Assembly: GCA_014654415.1 (NCBI GenBank)
Contig: JACWDC010000003.1
Span: 42,255-106,254 of the forward strand
Length of the DNA stretch: 64,000 bases
Direction: 5' to 3'
DNA from: Pelagibacterales bacterium SAG-MED05
GTDB taxonomy: Bacteria > Pseudomonadota > Alphaproteobacteria > Pelagibacterales > Pelagibacteraceae
The notes beneath the pieces are model-generated. The model worked only from the letters and a program-made list of their open reading frames with translations. It did not search any database and was not told the DNA's origin. This document shows positions 39,634 through 50,023 of this stretch, one piece after another. The position numbers were made by a program, and so were the translations under genes. Numbering within the stretch: the stretch's first letter is position 1; every line of letters starts with the position of its first letter.

Positions 39634-41562
39634 CTACTTTAGTTCTCTTAAATTTATAAAATATTTAAGACTATCTGGATTGGCTATAGCCTCTTTGTTA
39701 TTTAATTCTTCTCCATTAATTAACTTTTTGACAGCAAGCTCTACAATTTTTCCGCTTTTAGTTCTTGGAATTTCTGGAACTTTTATAATTATTTTTGGAA
39801 CGTGCTTTGGTGAGCAATTTTTTCTTATTCTATTCTTAATTAATTTAATTTTTTCATCATCTAAATCTTCATTATTTTTTGTTGTGATAAATAAAATTAT
39901 TCTCACATCATCATTGTAATCTTGTCCTACAACCAGGCCTTCAGTAATAAAATTAATATTTTCAACTTGTTGATAAATTTCTGATGTTCCAATTCTAACG
40001 CCTCCAGGATTTAAAGTAGCATCGGACCTACCTCTCACAATAAATCCATTATTTGAAGTTCGTTCTATAAAGTCACCGTGATGCCAAATATTTTTAAATC
40101 TTGTAAAGTAAGCTTCGTGGTATTTTTTGCCATCATCGTCATCCCAAAATTTAATTGGCATTGATGGAAATGGTTGTTTTACCACAAGTTCACCCTTTTC
40201 ATTATCTTTTGCACTTTTCCCATTATCAGTAAAGACATCAACATCAATACCAAGACTTTGACCTTGGATTTCTCCTTTATATACATTTGAAAATAAATTT
40301 CCCAAAACTAAACAACCAACTAAGTCAGTTCCGCCAGCTATAGAGGCTAAATGAACATCTTTTTTAATATTATTATAAACATATTCAAAACTTTCTGCGG
40401 CTAAAGGAGATCCGGTTGAGGTTATTATTTTAATCGAGCTTAAATCTAAATTTATGGCGTTAAAATTTTCATTTTTTAAATGATCAATATATTTAGCGCT
40501 AACACCAAACAAATTAATCTTTTTGTTTTGACAATATTCTAGAAGAACATCTATTTTTGGATACACTGGTGCTCCGTCAAATAAGTATATAGATGAACCT
40601 GTTGCTAGTCCTCCTACTAACCAATTCCACATCATCCAACCAGTAGTCGTATAATAAAATAATTTTTCATTATCTCTTACGTCACAATGGAGCATGAATT
40701 CTTTGTTGTGCTCAATTAAAACATTGCCAGCTCCATGAGTGATACATTTTGGTTTGCCTGTAGTTCCGCTAGAATAGAGAATATAAATTGGATGATTAAA
40801 CTCAAAACGTTCAAATGTTTCATCTAATTCTGACTGATTTAAAACTTCATCGAAATCTTGAAAATCATTTAAATTCAATTTTTCTTTTTTATTATAAGAA
40901 AATACTAAAACCTCAGCTATGGATGGAATTTCCTCTAAAATTTTATTTACATTTTTTAAAATATTTATCTTTTTTCCATTATAAAAATAATAATCACTCG
41001 TTATCAAAATTTTTGGTTTAATTTGTTTAAATCTATCAATAACGCCTTGGGCACCAAAATCAGGTGAACACGAAGACCAAATTATCCCATTCTTAGCGCA
41101 TGCTAAAAAGCTTACTACAGACTCTATTTTATTTGGAACATATGCTCCAATTCTATCCCCTTTTTTTACACCTAAAGTTTTCAAATAAGCAGATAGCTTG
41201 CAAACTTTTTTATATAAATCATTCCAAGTAATATTTTCTTCATATCCAGTTTCGGACAAAAAACCTATAGCATTTAGATCTGATTTTTTTTTAAGAATAT
41301 TTTCTGAGTAATTTAACTTTGAATCATAAAAAAATTTTGTTTTGTTAAAAACTTTATCTTTTAAAATAATTTCTTTTCCTTTGTTGCCGATGATTTGAGA
41401 ATAATCCCAAAACTTAGACCAAAATACATCAGGATTTTCAACGCTCCATTTCCATAAATCTTTAAAATTATTTGAATTTTTTAAATTTATAAATTTTGAA
41501 AAATCCTTCAGTAAAGAATCTTCTTTTTTTTGTTTGTTAAGTTTCCAAAGTGGTGTGTTCAT
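39634..41562 (-). CDS. acetoacetate--CoA ligase
   Basis: ANL superfamily: ILYSSGTTGKPKCITHGAGNVL, GWMMWNWLVGGL, RGRSDATLNPGGVRIGTSEIY; 642 aa. Confidence 0.9.
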   Translation of the reverse strand: MNTPLWKLNKQKKEDSLLKDFSKFINLKNSNNFKDLWKWSVENPDVFWSKFWDYSQIIGNKGKEIILKDKVFNKTKFFYDSKLNYSENILKKKSDLNAIGFLSETGYEENITWNDLYKKVCKLSAYLKTLGVKKGDRIGAYVPNKIESVVSFLACAKNGIIWSSCSPDFGAQGVIDRFKQIKPKILITSDYYFYNGKKINILKNVNKILEEIPSIAEVLVFSYNKKEKLNLNDFQDFDEVLNQSELDETFERFEFNHPIYILYSSGTTGKPKCITHGAGNVLIEHNKEFMLHCDVRDNEKLFYYTTTGWMMWNWLVGGLATGSSIYLFDGAPVYPKIDVLLEYCQNKKINLFGVSAKYIDHLKNENFNAINLDLSSIKIITSTGSPLAAESFEYVYNNIKKDVHLASIAGGTDLVGCLVLGNLFSNVYKGEIQGQSLGIDVDVFTDNGKSAKDNEKGELVVKQPFPSMPIKFWDDDDGKKYHEAYFTRFKNIWHHGDFIERTSNNGFIVRGRSDATLNPGGVRIGTSEIYQQVENINFITEGLVVGQDYNDDVRIILFITTKNNEDLDDEKIKLIKNRIRKNCSPKHVPKIIIKVPEIPRTKSGKIVELAVKKLINGEELNNKEAIANPDSLKYFINLRELK

Positions 41563-41616
41563 AAAAGCTAATTTAGCCTCTATGAATTTATCTTAACAAG
41601 TATTTTTTTAATAGGA

Positions 41617-41673
41617 TTTTTTGAACAATTAACGCTCTATTTGATTTAATTGCTTTTTTTTTGAACAATAAAC
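41617..41673. promoter_or_regulatory. pair of 17-bp near-identical direct repeats, 40-bp phased, upstream of aceE
   Basis: TTTTTTGAACAATTAAC (41617-41633) and TTTTTTGAACAATAAAC (41657-41673). Confidence 0.55.
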
Positions 41674-41831
41674 TTATTAGCCATTTCATATCTTATCTGA
41701 CTAAATTTAATTGACTAAAAATAGGATAAAATATGTCCAAAAATGTACTTATCAAGCAATTTGTCCTACTATTTATAGTTTATTATTAGAGCTCTTTTTA
41801 ATATGTTCCAACCAGTTTATAATAGATAATT

Positions 41832-44800
41832 ATGGCTCAAAATATTTCTGTTCCTGATATTGGTGATTTTAAAGATGTGGAAGTAATTGAAGTTTTGGTC
41901 AAACCTGGAGACAGGATAAATAAAAACGACCCAATCGTTACTATAGAAAGTGATAAATCTAGTCTTGAGATCCCTTCTCCCTCTTCTGGTGAAATCAAAG
42001 ATTTGAAAGTTAAGATAGGAGACAAAGTTTCGGAAGGAAGCATATTGGCAACTATAGAAAATGGTCAAGCCAAATCAGCTCCAGAAGAAGAAAATGAAAA
42101 GATAGAAAAAAAAGTTTCAATTCAGAAAAACCAAAAAACTAATGGTGAGGTAAGTCAAATAAGAGAGGTTAAGAAAGTTTTTGCTGAGCCTGCATCTAAA
42201 GATGACATTGATCCGATCGAAACTAACGAGTGGATTGATTCTCTTAATTCAGTTATTGAAAATGATGGTTCTTCACGAGCAAGTTACTTGTTAAATAAAG
42301 TGATTGATCAAGCCTATAAGTCAGGTCTAGTACTTCCAGATACCCGAACAACACCTTACATAAATACTATTCCGCCAGAGGCTGAGATAAAATCACCAGG
42401 AGATCAAAATATCGAAAAAAAACTTCGAGCTTATGTAAGATGGAATGCAGCTGCGATGGTTGTTAAAGCTAATAAAAAGAGCGCTGAACTAGGAGGTCAT
42501 ATTGGAACCTTTGCATCTGCTGCTACACTTTACGATGTAGGGATGAATCATTTCTGGAGAGCAAAAAACAATAAATTCGGTGGAGATTTAATTTATTTTC
42601 AAGGACACTCTGCGCCTGGAATGTATGCAAGAGCTTTCTTAGAAGGAAGGCTAACCACAAAACAATTAGATGGTTTTAGACAAGAGGTTAATAAAGGAGG
42701 TTTATCTTCATACCCACACCCTTGGTTAATGCCAAAGTTTTGGCAATTTCCTACAGTATCAATGGGTCTTGGTCCTATCATGGGAATTTATCAAGCAAGA
42801 TTTTTAAAATACTTAATCAACAGAGGGTTAGTTAAAGATGAAGGAAGAAAAATCTGGGTTTTCTTAGGCGATGGTGAGATGGATGAACCGGAGTCTTTAG
42901 GTGCAATAGGCTTAGCTGCTCGTGAAAAATTAGATAATCTAATTTTTGTAGTTAATTGTAATTTACAAAGACTTGATGGTCCTGTTAGAGGAAATAGCAA
43001 AATTATTCAAGAACTAGAGGGTAGTTTTAGAGGTTCAGGTTGGAATGTAATAAAAATTATTTGGGGATCGTATTGGGATCAATTGTTAGCTAAAGATAAA
43101 ACAGGTCTATTAATTAAACGTATGAATGAATGTGTAGATGGCGAGTATCAAGCTTTTAAAGCAAAAGGTGGTTCTTACGTTAGAGATAAATTTTTTGGAA
43201 AATATCCAGAACTTAAAGAACTTGTTTCATCTTTGACAGATAAAGACATTTGGAGATTAAATAGAGGAGGCCATGATCCGCATAAAGTTTACGCAGGATA
43301 TGCTGCTGCAATGCAGCACACAGGTTCGCCTACAGTTATATTGGCAAAAACTATTAAAGGATACGGGATGGGCAAGACTGGAGAAAGTGTTAATACAACT
43401 CACCAACAAAAAAAATTAGATGAAGAAGATCTGCTTTATTACAGAGACAGATTTAAAGTTCCTTTAACTGACAAACAAGTTAGAAATATTGAGTATTATA
43501 AACCAGAAGAGAATTCAGAAGAGATAAAATATTTAAAAGATAAAAGATTAAAACTTGGAGGTTTTATACCTGAAAGATCCTCTTTTGCTAAACAAATCAA
43601 AGCTCCTCCAAAAGATATTTTTCAAGCATTTATGAAATCAACTGGTAAAAAAGAAATGTCAACCACGATGGCTCTTGTAAGAATGATGACAGCTTTACTA
43701 AGAGACAAGAATGTTGCGCCTAGACTAGTTCCCATTATTCCAGATGAAGCAAGAACTTTTGGAATGGAGGGTTTCTTTCAGAAGATTGGTATTTATGCTC
43801 ATGAGGGTCAAAAATATGAACCAGTAGACTCTGAGCAGTTAAGTTCATACAGGGAAGATAAAAGTGGTCAAGTTTTAGAAGAAGGTATTAATGAATCTGG
43901 AGCAATGTCATCTTGGATTGCAGCAGGAACCGCTTACTCTAATCATGATATTGAAATGATACCAATTTATATTTTCTATTCTATGTTTGGCTTTCAAAGA
44001 GTTGGGGATCTGGCTTGGGCAGCTGGGGACTCTCAGGCTAGAGGGTTTTTAATTGGAGCAACAGCAGGTAGAACAACTTTAGCTGGTGAAGGTTTGCAAC
44101 ATCAAGATGGACACAGTCAACTATTAGCATCAAACATTCCAAATTGTATTAGTTACGATCCAACTTTCGCTTATGAACTGGCAACAATATTTAGAGAGGG
44201 ATTAAGAAGAATGCATGAAAAGAAAGAAAAGGTCTTCTACTATATCACGGCTATGAATGAAAATTACTCTCATCCCGAAAAACCTAAGGGATGTGATGAT
44301 GGAATTTTAAAAGGAATGTATTTATTTAAAGAGGGAGCAAATAAAGGTAAAACAAAAATTCAATTATTAGGTTCTGGAACAATTTTAAGAGAAATTATAG
44401 CTGCTTCAGAAATCTTGTCTAAAGAATATAATATTGATGCCGATATTTGGAGTGTAACGAGTTTTAATGAGTTAAGAAGAGATGGTATGGAGACCGAAAG
44501 ATTAAATCTTTTAAACCCAAATAAAATAGCAAAAAAATCTTACGTTCAAGAATGCTTATTTAAAAGAGATGGGCCAATTATAGCTGCTTCAGATTACACA
44601 AGAGCATTCACAGATCAAATTAGACCTTATACAGACAAAAAATTTTATTCATTTGGAACAGACGGATATGGCAGAAGTGACACTAGAAAAAATCTTAGAA
44701 GATTTTTTGAAGTAGACAAAGAACATATAGTAGCTTTTACTCTTAGCGCATTAGCTAAAGAACAGTTAGTTGGTTCTGAAGAAGCAGAAAAAGCGATAAA

Positions 44801-44846
44801 AAAATATAAAATAGATAAAGAGAAAGAGTTTCCAGCAAATTTGTAA
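41832..44846 (+). CDS. aceE: pyruvate dehydrogenase E1 (homodimeric AceE type) with N-terminal lipoyl domain
   Basis: aa 1-~77 lipoyl domain (PDIGDFKDVEVIEVLVKPGD...ESDKSSLEIPSP), then AceE: AELGGHIGTFASAATLYDVGMNHFWRAK, VFLGDGEMDEPESLGAIGLAAREKLDNLIFVVNCNLQRLDGPVRGN. Confidence 0.93.
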   Translation: MAQNISVPDIGDFKDVEVIEVLVKPGDRINKNDPIVTIESDKSSLEIPSPSSGEIKDLKVKIGDKVSEGSILATIENGQAKSAPEEENEKIEKKVSIQKNQKTNGEVSQIREVKKVFAEPASKDDIDPIETNEWIDSLNSVIENDGSSRASYLLNKVIDQAYKSGLVLPDTRTTPYINTIPPEAEIKSPGDQNIEKKLRAYVRWNAAAMVVKANKKSAELGGHIGTFASAATLYDVGMNHFWRAKNNKFGGDLIYFQGHSAPGMYARAFLEGRLTTKQLDGFRQEVNKGGLSSYPHPWLMPKFWQFPTVSMGLGPIMGIYQARFLKYLINRGLVKDEGRKIWVFLGDGEMDEPESLGAIGLAAREKLDNLIFVVNCNLQRLDGPVRGNSKIIQELEGSFRGSGWNVIKIIWGSYWDQLLAKDKTGLLIKRMNECVDGEYQAFKAKGGSYVRDKFFGKYPELKELVSSLTDKDIWRLNRGGHDPHKVYAGYAAAMQHTGSPTVILAKTIKGYGMGKTGESVNTTHQQKKLDEEDLLYYRDRFKVPLTDKQVRNIEYYKPEENSEEIKYLKDKRLKLGGFIPERSSFAKQIKAPPKDIFQAFMKSTGKKEMSTTMALVRMMTALLRDKNVAPRLVPIIPDEARTFGMEGFFQKIGIYAHEGQKYEPVDSEQLSSYREDKSGQVLEEGINESGAMSSWIAAGTAYSNHDIEMIPIYIFYSMFGFQRVGDLAWAAGDSQARGFLIGATAGRTTLAGEGLQHQDGHSQLLASNIPNCISYDPTFAYELATIFREGLRRMHEKKEKVFYYITAMNENYSHPEKPKGCDDGILKGMYLFKEGANKGKTKIQLLGSGTILREIIAASEILSKEYNIDADIWSVTSFNELRRDGMETERLNLLNPNKIAKKSYVQECLFKRDGPIIAASDYTRAFTDQIRPYTDKKFYSFGTDGYGRSDTRKNLRRFFEVDKEHIVAFTLSALAKEQLVGSEEAEKAIKKYKIDKEKEFPANL

Positions 44847-44847
44847 A

Positions 44848-46098
44848 ATGAAAATTCAAAAAATTTTAGTTCCTGATATGGGTGACTTCAAAGATGTAGA
44901 AGTTATTGAAGTTCTTGTAAAAGAGGGTCAGCAAATTAAAAAAAATGACTCTTTAATTACTTTAGAAAGTGACAAATCTAGTGTTGAAGTACCTTCTACT
45001 CATGAAGGAGTAATAGAAAAAATTAATATAAAAGTTGGTAATAAAGTGAATCAAGGAGATCTCATTCTTGATTTAAAATCTGAAAATCAAAAAGAAGCTG
45101 TAAATAAAGATAAAAAGATTGAAAAAAAAATTGAAGTTAAAAAGCAAGAAATAATTAAACAAAAAGAGATTATACCAGCCGCTACTACTTCAAAAAGCAG
45201 AACTAAGTCTGCTAGCCCAAAAGTTAGAAAATTTGCTAGAGAACTAGGTGCTAACGTACTTGAAATACCCGGATCACAAAGAGCAGGAAGAGTTTCTGAG
45301 GAAGATGTAAAAAATTTCATTAGATCACAAGTTGCTGTTAATGGTGGCAAAATAGAGAAAAAAATACATAAAGAAGAATATGCTCACGAAGAATTTGGAG
45401 AAATTGAGTTAAAAGATATACCGCGAGTAAAAAGATTATCAGGACCTCAGCTAGTAAGATCTTGGACGGAGATCCCTCATGTTACTCAACATGAAGAAAT
45501 TGATATTACAGAAATGGAACAATTTAGATCGTCATTGTATGATTATTATTCAGGAGAAATGTTAAAAGTGACTCCCCTTGCGTTCATTTCAAAAGCTTTA
45601 ATAAGCGCACTTAAAGCTTTTCCAAATTTCAATGCCTCAATAGACCCTAATCAAAATAAGATTATTTATAAAAAATATTTTCATTTAGGTTTCGCGGTTG
45701 ATACGCCTCATGGCTTAATGGTCCCTAAGATTAGAAATGTAGACCAAATGAGTATTAAAGAAATAGGTGAGGCACTAAAAAAAACTAGTAAACTTTGCAG
45801 AGAATTAAAAATAGATAAAAAAGAATTCTTTGGTGGTTCCATGACAATATCAAGTTTAGGAGGCATTGGAGGAACATTTTTTACTCCAATAATTAATCCT
45901 CCAGAAGTGGCTATACTAGGTGTTGGAAAAAGTTTTGATAAATTAATAAGATTAAAAGGTAAAGTTGTTTCTAGAAAAATTTTACCAATTTCTTTGTCTT
46001 ATGATCATAGAATAATTGATGGGGCAGAAGGAGCAAGATTTTGCGTCTATTTAAGTAAATGTTTGGGTAAAGATTTCGCTTTCAAGCTTGCTGTTTAA
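44848..46098 (+). CDS. aceF: dihydrolipoamide acetyltransferase (PDH E2)
   Basis: Lipoyl domain ESDKSSVEVPS, E3-binding SPKVRKFARELGANVLEIPGSQRAGRVSEEDV, catalytic LPISLSYDHRIIDGAEGARF. Confidence 0.95.
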   Translation: MKIQKILVPDMGDFKDVEVIEVLVKEGQQIKKNDSLITLESDKSSVEVPSTHEGVIEKINIKVGNKVNQGDLILDLKSENQKEAVNKDKKIEKKIEVKKQEIIKQKEIIPAATTSKSRTKSASPKVRKFARELGANVLEIPGSQRAGRVSEEDVKNFIRSQVAVNGGKIEKKIHKEEYAHEEFGEIELKDIPRVKRLSGPQLVRSWTEIPHVTQHEEIDITEMEQFRSSLYDYYSGEMLKVTPLAFISKALISALKAFPNFNASIDPNQNKIIYKKYFHLGFAVDTPHGLMVPKIRNVDQMSIKEIGEALKKTSKLCRELKIDKKEFFGGSMTISSLGGIGGTFFTPIINPPEVAILGVGKSFDKLIRLKGKVVSRKILPISLSYDHRIIDGAEGARFCVYLSKCLGKDFAFKLAV

Positions 46099-46121
46099 TA
46101 TAATTTACAATAATAAACATC

Positions 46122-47018
46122 ATGAATAAAAAATTAATCTCCCTTGTTTGCGCTGTCTCATGCTCTTTTATATGGGGTTCAGCTTTCATTGCTCAGGACA
46201 TGGGAATGGATTATATCGGTCCCTTTTCGTTTACTACAGGAAGAATGTTTCTGGGGTTTATAGCATTAATTCCATTTTTTTTGATTTTTGAATTTAAAAA
46301 AATCAAAGAAAAAAAATTTTCTTATAACATTATTTTATTTTATCTATCTCTTCTTGGTTTTTTTCTCAGTGGGGGAAATGCATTACAGCAGTACTCATTG
46401 CTTTATACAGATGTTGCTAATTCTGCAATCTTTACAATATTCTATGTTCTTATTGTTCCTGCTATATCTTATTTTTTATTCTCTAAAAAGATCCACTGGT
46501 CTGTATGGCCGTCAGTTTTTGTTTGTATTATTGGAGGATTTTTACTCACTGAAATAAATAACGTAACAGTAAGATTAGGAGATTCCTTAGTTTTGGTAGG
46601 AGCTTTTTTTTGGGCTTTTCATATTGTTTATTTATCAAAATTTTTAAAATTATTTAATTATCCAATTGCTATAACTATGGGAGCTTGTCTGATTGGTTCA
46701 ATAATTACCTTTATTCCTTCTTTAGTCTTTGAGAATCTTACATTAGGAAATTTATTGATGGAAAAAAATGAACTTCTCTACGCTGGTGTTTTATCAAGTG
46801 GAATAGCCTTTTTATTGCAAGCTTATAGTCAACAAAATTTGTCTCCTGCTCCAGTAGCAATTATTTTTTCTTTAGAAGGTGTTTTTGCGGCAATATTTGG
46901 ATGGCTACTTTTAAATCAATTCTTAAGTGATCTTAAAATATTTGGAATAGTATTAATATTAATAGCTGTAATTTTCTCTCAACTAGCGCCAATTTATGGT
47001 AAAAAATCTCATGGATGA
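46122..47018 (+). CDS. EamA/DMT family transporter
   Basis: ~10 TM; SFIWGSAFIAQDMGMDYIGPFSFTTGRMFLG, SLEGVFAAIFGWLLLNQ. Confidence 0.88.
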   Translation: MNKKLISLVCAVSCSFIWGSAFIAQDMGMDYIGPFSFTTGRMFLGFIALIPFFLIFEFKKIKEKKFSYNIILFYLSLLGFFLSGGNALQQYSLLYTDVANSAIFTIFYVLIVPAISYFLFSKKIHWSVWPSVFVCIIGGFLLTEINNVTVRLGDSLVLVGAFFWAFHIVYLSKFLKLFNYPIAITMGACLIGSIITFIPSLVFENLTLGNLLMEKNELLYAGVLSSGIAFLLQAYSQQNLSPAPVAIIFSLEGVFAAIFGWLLLNQFLSDLKIFGIVLILIAVIFSQLAPIYGKKSHG

Positions 47019-47385
47019 AACTAAAAAAGGTTTTATGCAAAATATTGGTGATTTATCTTTTAAAAAGATAGATGAAGTTAATTTTGAATACAGTATCAAA
47101 ATTTTAGAAAATTTTCTTAATACTGGAGGTATAGCGCACGGAGGTTTTATAGCAACTATCGCTGACACAGGAATGGGAAATGCAGCCCATATCACAGCTG
47201 GTAATAAAAGATGTGTAACGATAAATTTAGACATCAAATTTATTTCAGCTGGAAAATTAAATGAAAAATTAGTTGGTAAAGTTAAAGTTTTAAAAAAAAC
47301 AAAGTCACTAGTTTTTATCTCAAGTGAAATATTTGGTGCAGAAAAAATTGTTGCGACTGCCTCGGGAACTTGGAAAATTCTTTAA
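46996..47385 (+). CDS. PaaI-like hotdog thioesterase
   Basis: NTGGIAHGGFIATIADTGMGNAAHITAGNKRCVTINLDIKFISAG. Start probably at ATG 47011. Confidence 0.85.
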   Translation: MVKNLMDETKKGFMQNIGDLSFKKIDEVNFEYSIKILENFLNTGGIAHGGFIATIADTGMGNAAHITAGNKRCVTINLDIKFISAGKLNEKLVGKVKVLKKTKSLVFISSEIFGAEKIVATASGTWKIL

Positions 47386-47558
47386 CCCTTTTTTCTTAAT
47401 TTTTTAATACCACAATCTTTACATTTTATCGTCTCGGTTGAACCTCCTGGTCCAAAACTAAAACTAATATCTATCTTTTCATATCTATGTAGCCCAATGT
47501 AGCAAAATATTAAATACAACCACTTAATCATAGTTTTACCAAAATGATATTTTAACAT
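47382..47558 (-). CDS. small hypothetical protein (58 aa) with one CxxC
   Basis: Below ORF-track cutoff: MLKYHFGKTMIKWLYLIFCYIGLHRYEKIDISFSFGPGGSTETIKCKDCGIKKLRKKG. Confidence 0.45.
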   Translation of the reverse strand: MLKYHFGKTMIKWLYLIFCYIGLHRYEKIDISFSFGPGGSTETIKCKDCGIKKLRKKG

Positions 47559-47648
47559 TTTTTTGGAGGTAATTAAATATCATGTTAGAAATACTAATAG
47601 TGATTGTTGTTATAGCTGCAATAGTTTAAAAAAAAATTAAAATTTATT

Positions 47649-49997
47649 TTAGGTACTTTTTTCTAAGGGAGAACTTTTTCCAAATTTATAGTTTGTGTAT
47701 CCAAACAAGAACAATAGAATTAAAGCAAAAGGGTAAACAATAGACTTATTTGGGCGATCTGGATTTTCGATTTTAAAATTACTAATAACATCTCCCATTT
47801 GTATTCCAGATTTTTTTGCTAGTCCTTTCCAATTTAACTTATCAACTGTGACTTGGTCATTTTCATCTATTAAATTCATACCAAACTCTTTTAAATCATA
47901 TTCATTTTCAAAACTGCCTTTTTCAATTACAAATAATTTATATCTTTCTCCATATTCAGTATATCTAGTTACTTTAATATGAACTTCTTTAGATGGATCA
48001 AGAGTCAATTCTTGTATCTTATTTGAAGATAATATTTGCTCATTAAACTTGGGATAAAATTTACCTAATACAAAATCAGGAGCCAAAAAAGAAATAGATA
48101 TGATTAAAAAAGCAATTATCTCATACCAGCTTAATCTATTGATGAACCATCTTTGTGTTGCAGCTGTAAAGACTAATATACCAGTCAAAGAAGTTATTAT
48201 AACTAATAATGCTTGCCAAATACTTTCAATCCCTATCAAAAGTAGTTCGTGGTTGAACAAAAATACTATTGGCAATATTCCTGTTCTTAAGCTGTACCAA
48301 ATAGCTTGAAGACCTGTTTTCAAAGGATCTCCTCCTGAAATTGCTGCAGCCGCATAAGATGCCAAACCTACAGGAGGCGTAACATCAGCCATTAATCCGA
48401 AATAAAAAACAAATAGATGAACTGCTATAAGTGGAAAAATAAATCCAGATGCATTTCCAACATCAACTAATACTGTCGCCATTAAAGATGCAACTACCAC
48501 ATAGTTAGCTGTGGTTGGTAAACCCATTCCTAAAAGCAAACATAATATTATTGTAAGAAAAATTAGAATAACTACGTTATCTCTAGCAATTGTCTCGATT
48601 ACTATAATCAAGTTAGTGCTTAGTCCTGTTGATCCAACAGCTCCAACTATTATCCCAGCTGTAGCAATAGCAATTCCAACCCCCACCATATTAATTGCAC
48701 CTTTTTGAAGACCTACAATAGTTTGATTATACCACTCGATTAATCCTATTTTTAAATTTTGATTTTTAATAATTCTACTTACTAAATTAACTGCTATTAA
48801 AGAAATCGTTGCATAAAAAATTGAAAAACCTGCGGTGTATCTCATATAAACTAATAAAAAAATTAAAACAAAGATAGGAATTAAAAAATGCAAGCCAGAT
48901 AAAAATGTTTTCTTTAAATGAGGCACATCCGCATCATCCATTCCTTTAAGACCTAATTTAAGAGCTTCTAAATGAGATATATAAAACAAAGCAATATACG
49001 AAATCACTGCTGGCAAAAAAGCATGCTTAACAACTTCAAAATAAGTAACTCCGATAAAACTTGCCATAACAAAAGCGGCAGCACCCATTACTGGAGGCAT
49101 TATTTGTCCATTAACTGAAGAAGAAACTTCTATGGCTCCTGCTTTTTCCTTAGAGAAACCAGTTTTTTTCATAATAGGGATAGTAAAGGTTCCGGTTGTA
49201 ACAGTATTTGCAATTGATGAACCTGAAATCATACCTGTCATTCCAGATCCCAAAATAGCCGCCTTGGCTGGCCCTCCTCGCATCTTACCTACCATTGCAA
49301 ATGCTAAATCTAAAAAATATTTTCCACCTCCTGCAGTTTCTAATAAAGCTCCAAACAGTACGAATAAAAATATAAAATCTACTGAAACACCTATGGGTAT
49401 CCCGAATATTGCTTCTTGATCAAACCATTGAAATCCAACTAATCTTTTTAATGAAAGACCTCCGTGAGAAATAATATCAGGAGCATATTTTCCAAAGTAA
49501 GAAAATAAAAGAAAACAGATAGCAATGATTACCAAAGGCATGCCTATGGCGCGTCTCGTTGCTTCTAATAGAATCAATATTCCCACAGAACCTATCACAA
49601 GTTCTACAGGGACTTTAAATCCAAATAGTTCTTTAACTAAAAGTATTCCTCCCCTGTTGACGAGGTCATCGTAGAAAAAGTAAATATATAGACAACAAAA
49701 TGCTGCGATAATACTAATGAGAATATCAAATGCTGAAATTTTTTTTCCTCTAACCATAGGGAAGATTAAAAAAGTTAATGTTAAGGCAAAACCTAAATGT
49801 ATAGCTCTAGCAGGCAAGCCTTTAAACATCCCAAAGTTTAACCAAAAAGGGAATGGTGAAGCGTACCAAAGCTGAAATAGCGTCCAAAGAATAGCAATAC
49901 TAAAAACTATTTTTAAATGAATACCGGATAAATTTCGAGTAGGTGAAATATCTTCTTGAATTTTGTCTTTAATCTTATTTTGAACTTTTTGACTCAT
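47649..49997 (-). CDS. TRAP transporter fused permease (4TM/12TM, TAXI-type)
   Basis: ~780 aa, many TM; GGGKYFLDLAFAMVGKMRGGPAKAAILGSGMTGMISGSSIANTVTTGTFTIPIMKK, next to TAXI SBP. Confidence 0.94.
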   Translation of the reverse strand: MSQKVQNKIKDKIQEDISPTRNLSGIHLKIVFSIAILWTLFQLWYASPFPFWLNFGMFKGLPARAIHLGFALTLTFLIFPMVRGKKISAFDILISIIAAFCCLYIYFFYDDLVNRGGILLVKELFGFKVPVELVIGSVGILILLEATRRAIGMPLVIIAICFLLFSYFGKYAPDIISHGGLSLKRLVGFQWFDQEAIFGIPIGVSVDFIFLFVLFGALLETAGGGKYFLDLAFAMVGKMRGGPAKAAILGSGMTGMISGSSIANTVTTGTFTIPIMKKTGFSKEKAGAIEVSSSVNGQIMPPVMGAAAFVMASFIGVTYFEVVKHAFLPAVISYIALFYISHLEALKLGLKGMDDADVPHLKKTFLSGLHFLIPIFVLIFLLVYMRYTAGFSIFYATISLIAVNLVSRIIKNQNLKIGLIEWYNQTIVGLQKGAINMVGVGIAIATAGIIVGAVGSTGLSTNLIIVIETIARDNVVILIFLTIILCLLLGMGLPTTANYVVVASLMATVLVDVGNASGFIFPLIAVHLFVFYFGLMADVTPPVGLASYAAAAISGGDPLKTGLQAIWYSLRTGILPIVFLFNHELLLIGIESIWQALLVIITSLTGILVFTAATQRWFINRLSWYEIIAFLIISISFLAPDFVLGKFYPKFNEQILSSNKIQELTLDPSKEVHIKVTRYTEYGERYKLFVIEKGSFENEYDLKEFGMNLIDENDQVTVDKLNWKGLAKKSGIQMGDVISNFKIENPDRPNKSIVYPFALILLFLFGYTNYKFGKSSPLEKST

Positions 49998-50023
49998 TAT
50001 GATTAAGATACATTATTCTAAAA

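Noticed and set aside
41817-42068. 83-aa and 68-aa minus-strand ORFs over the aceE lipoyl domain
   Set aside because: Antisense shadows of a clearly conserved domain.
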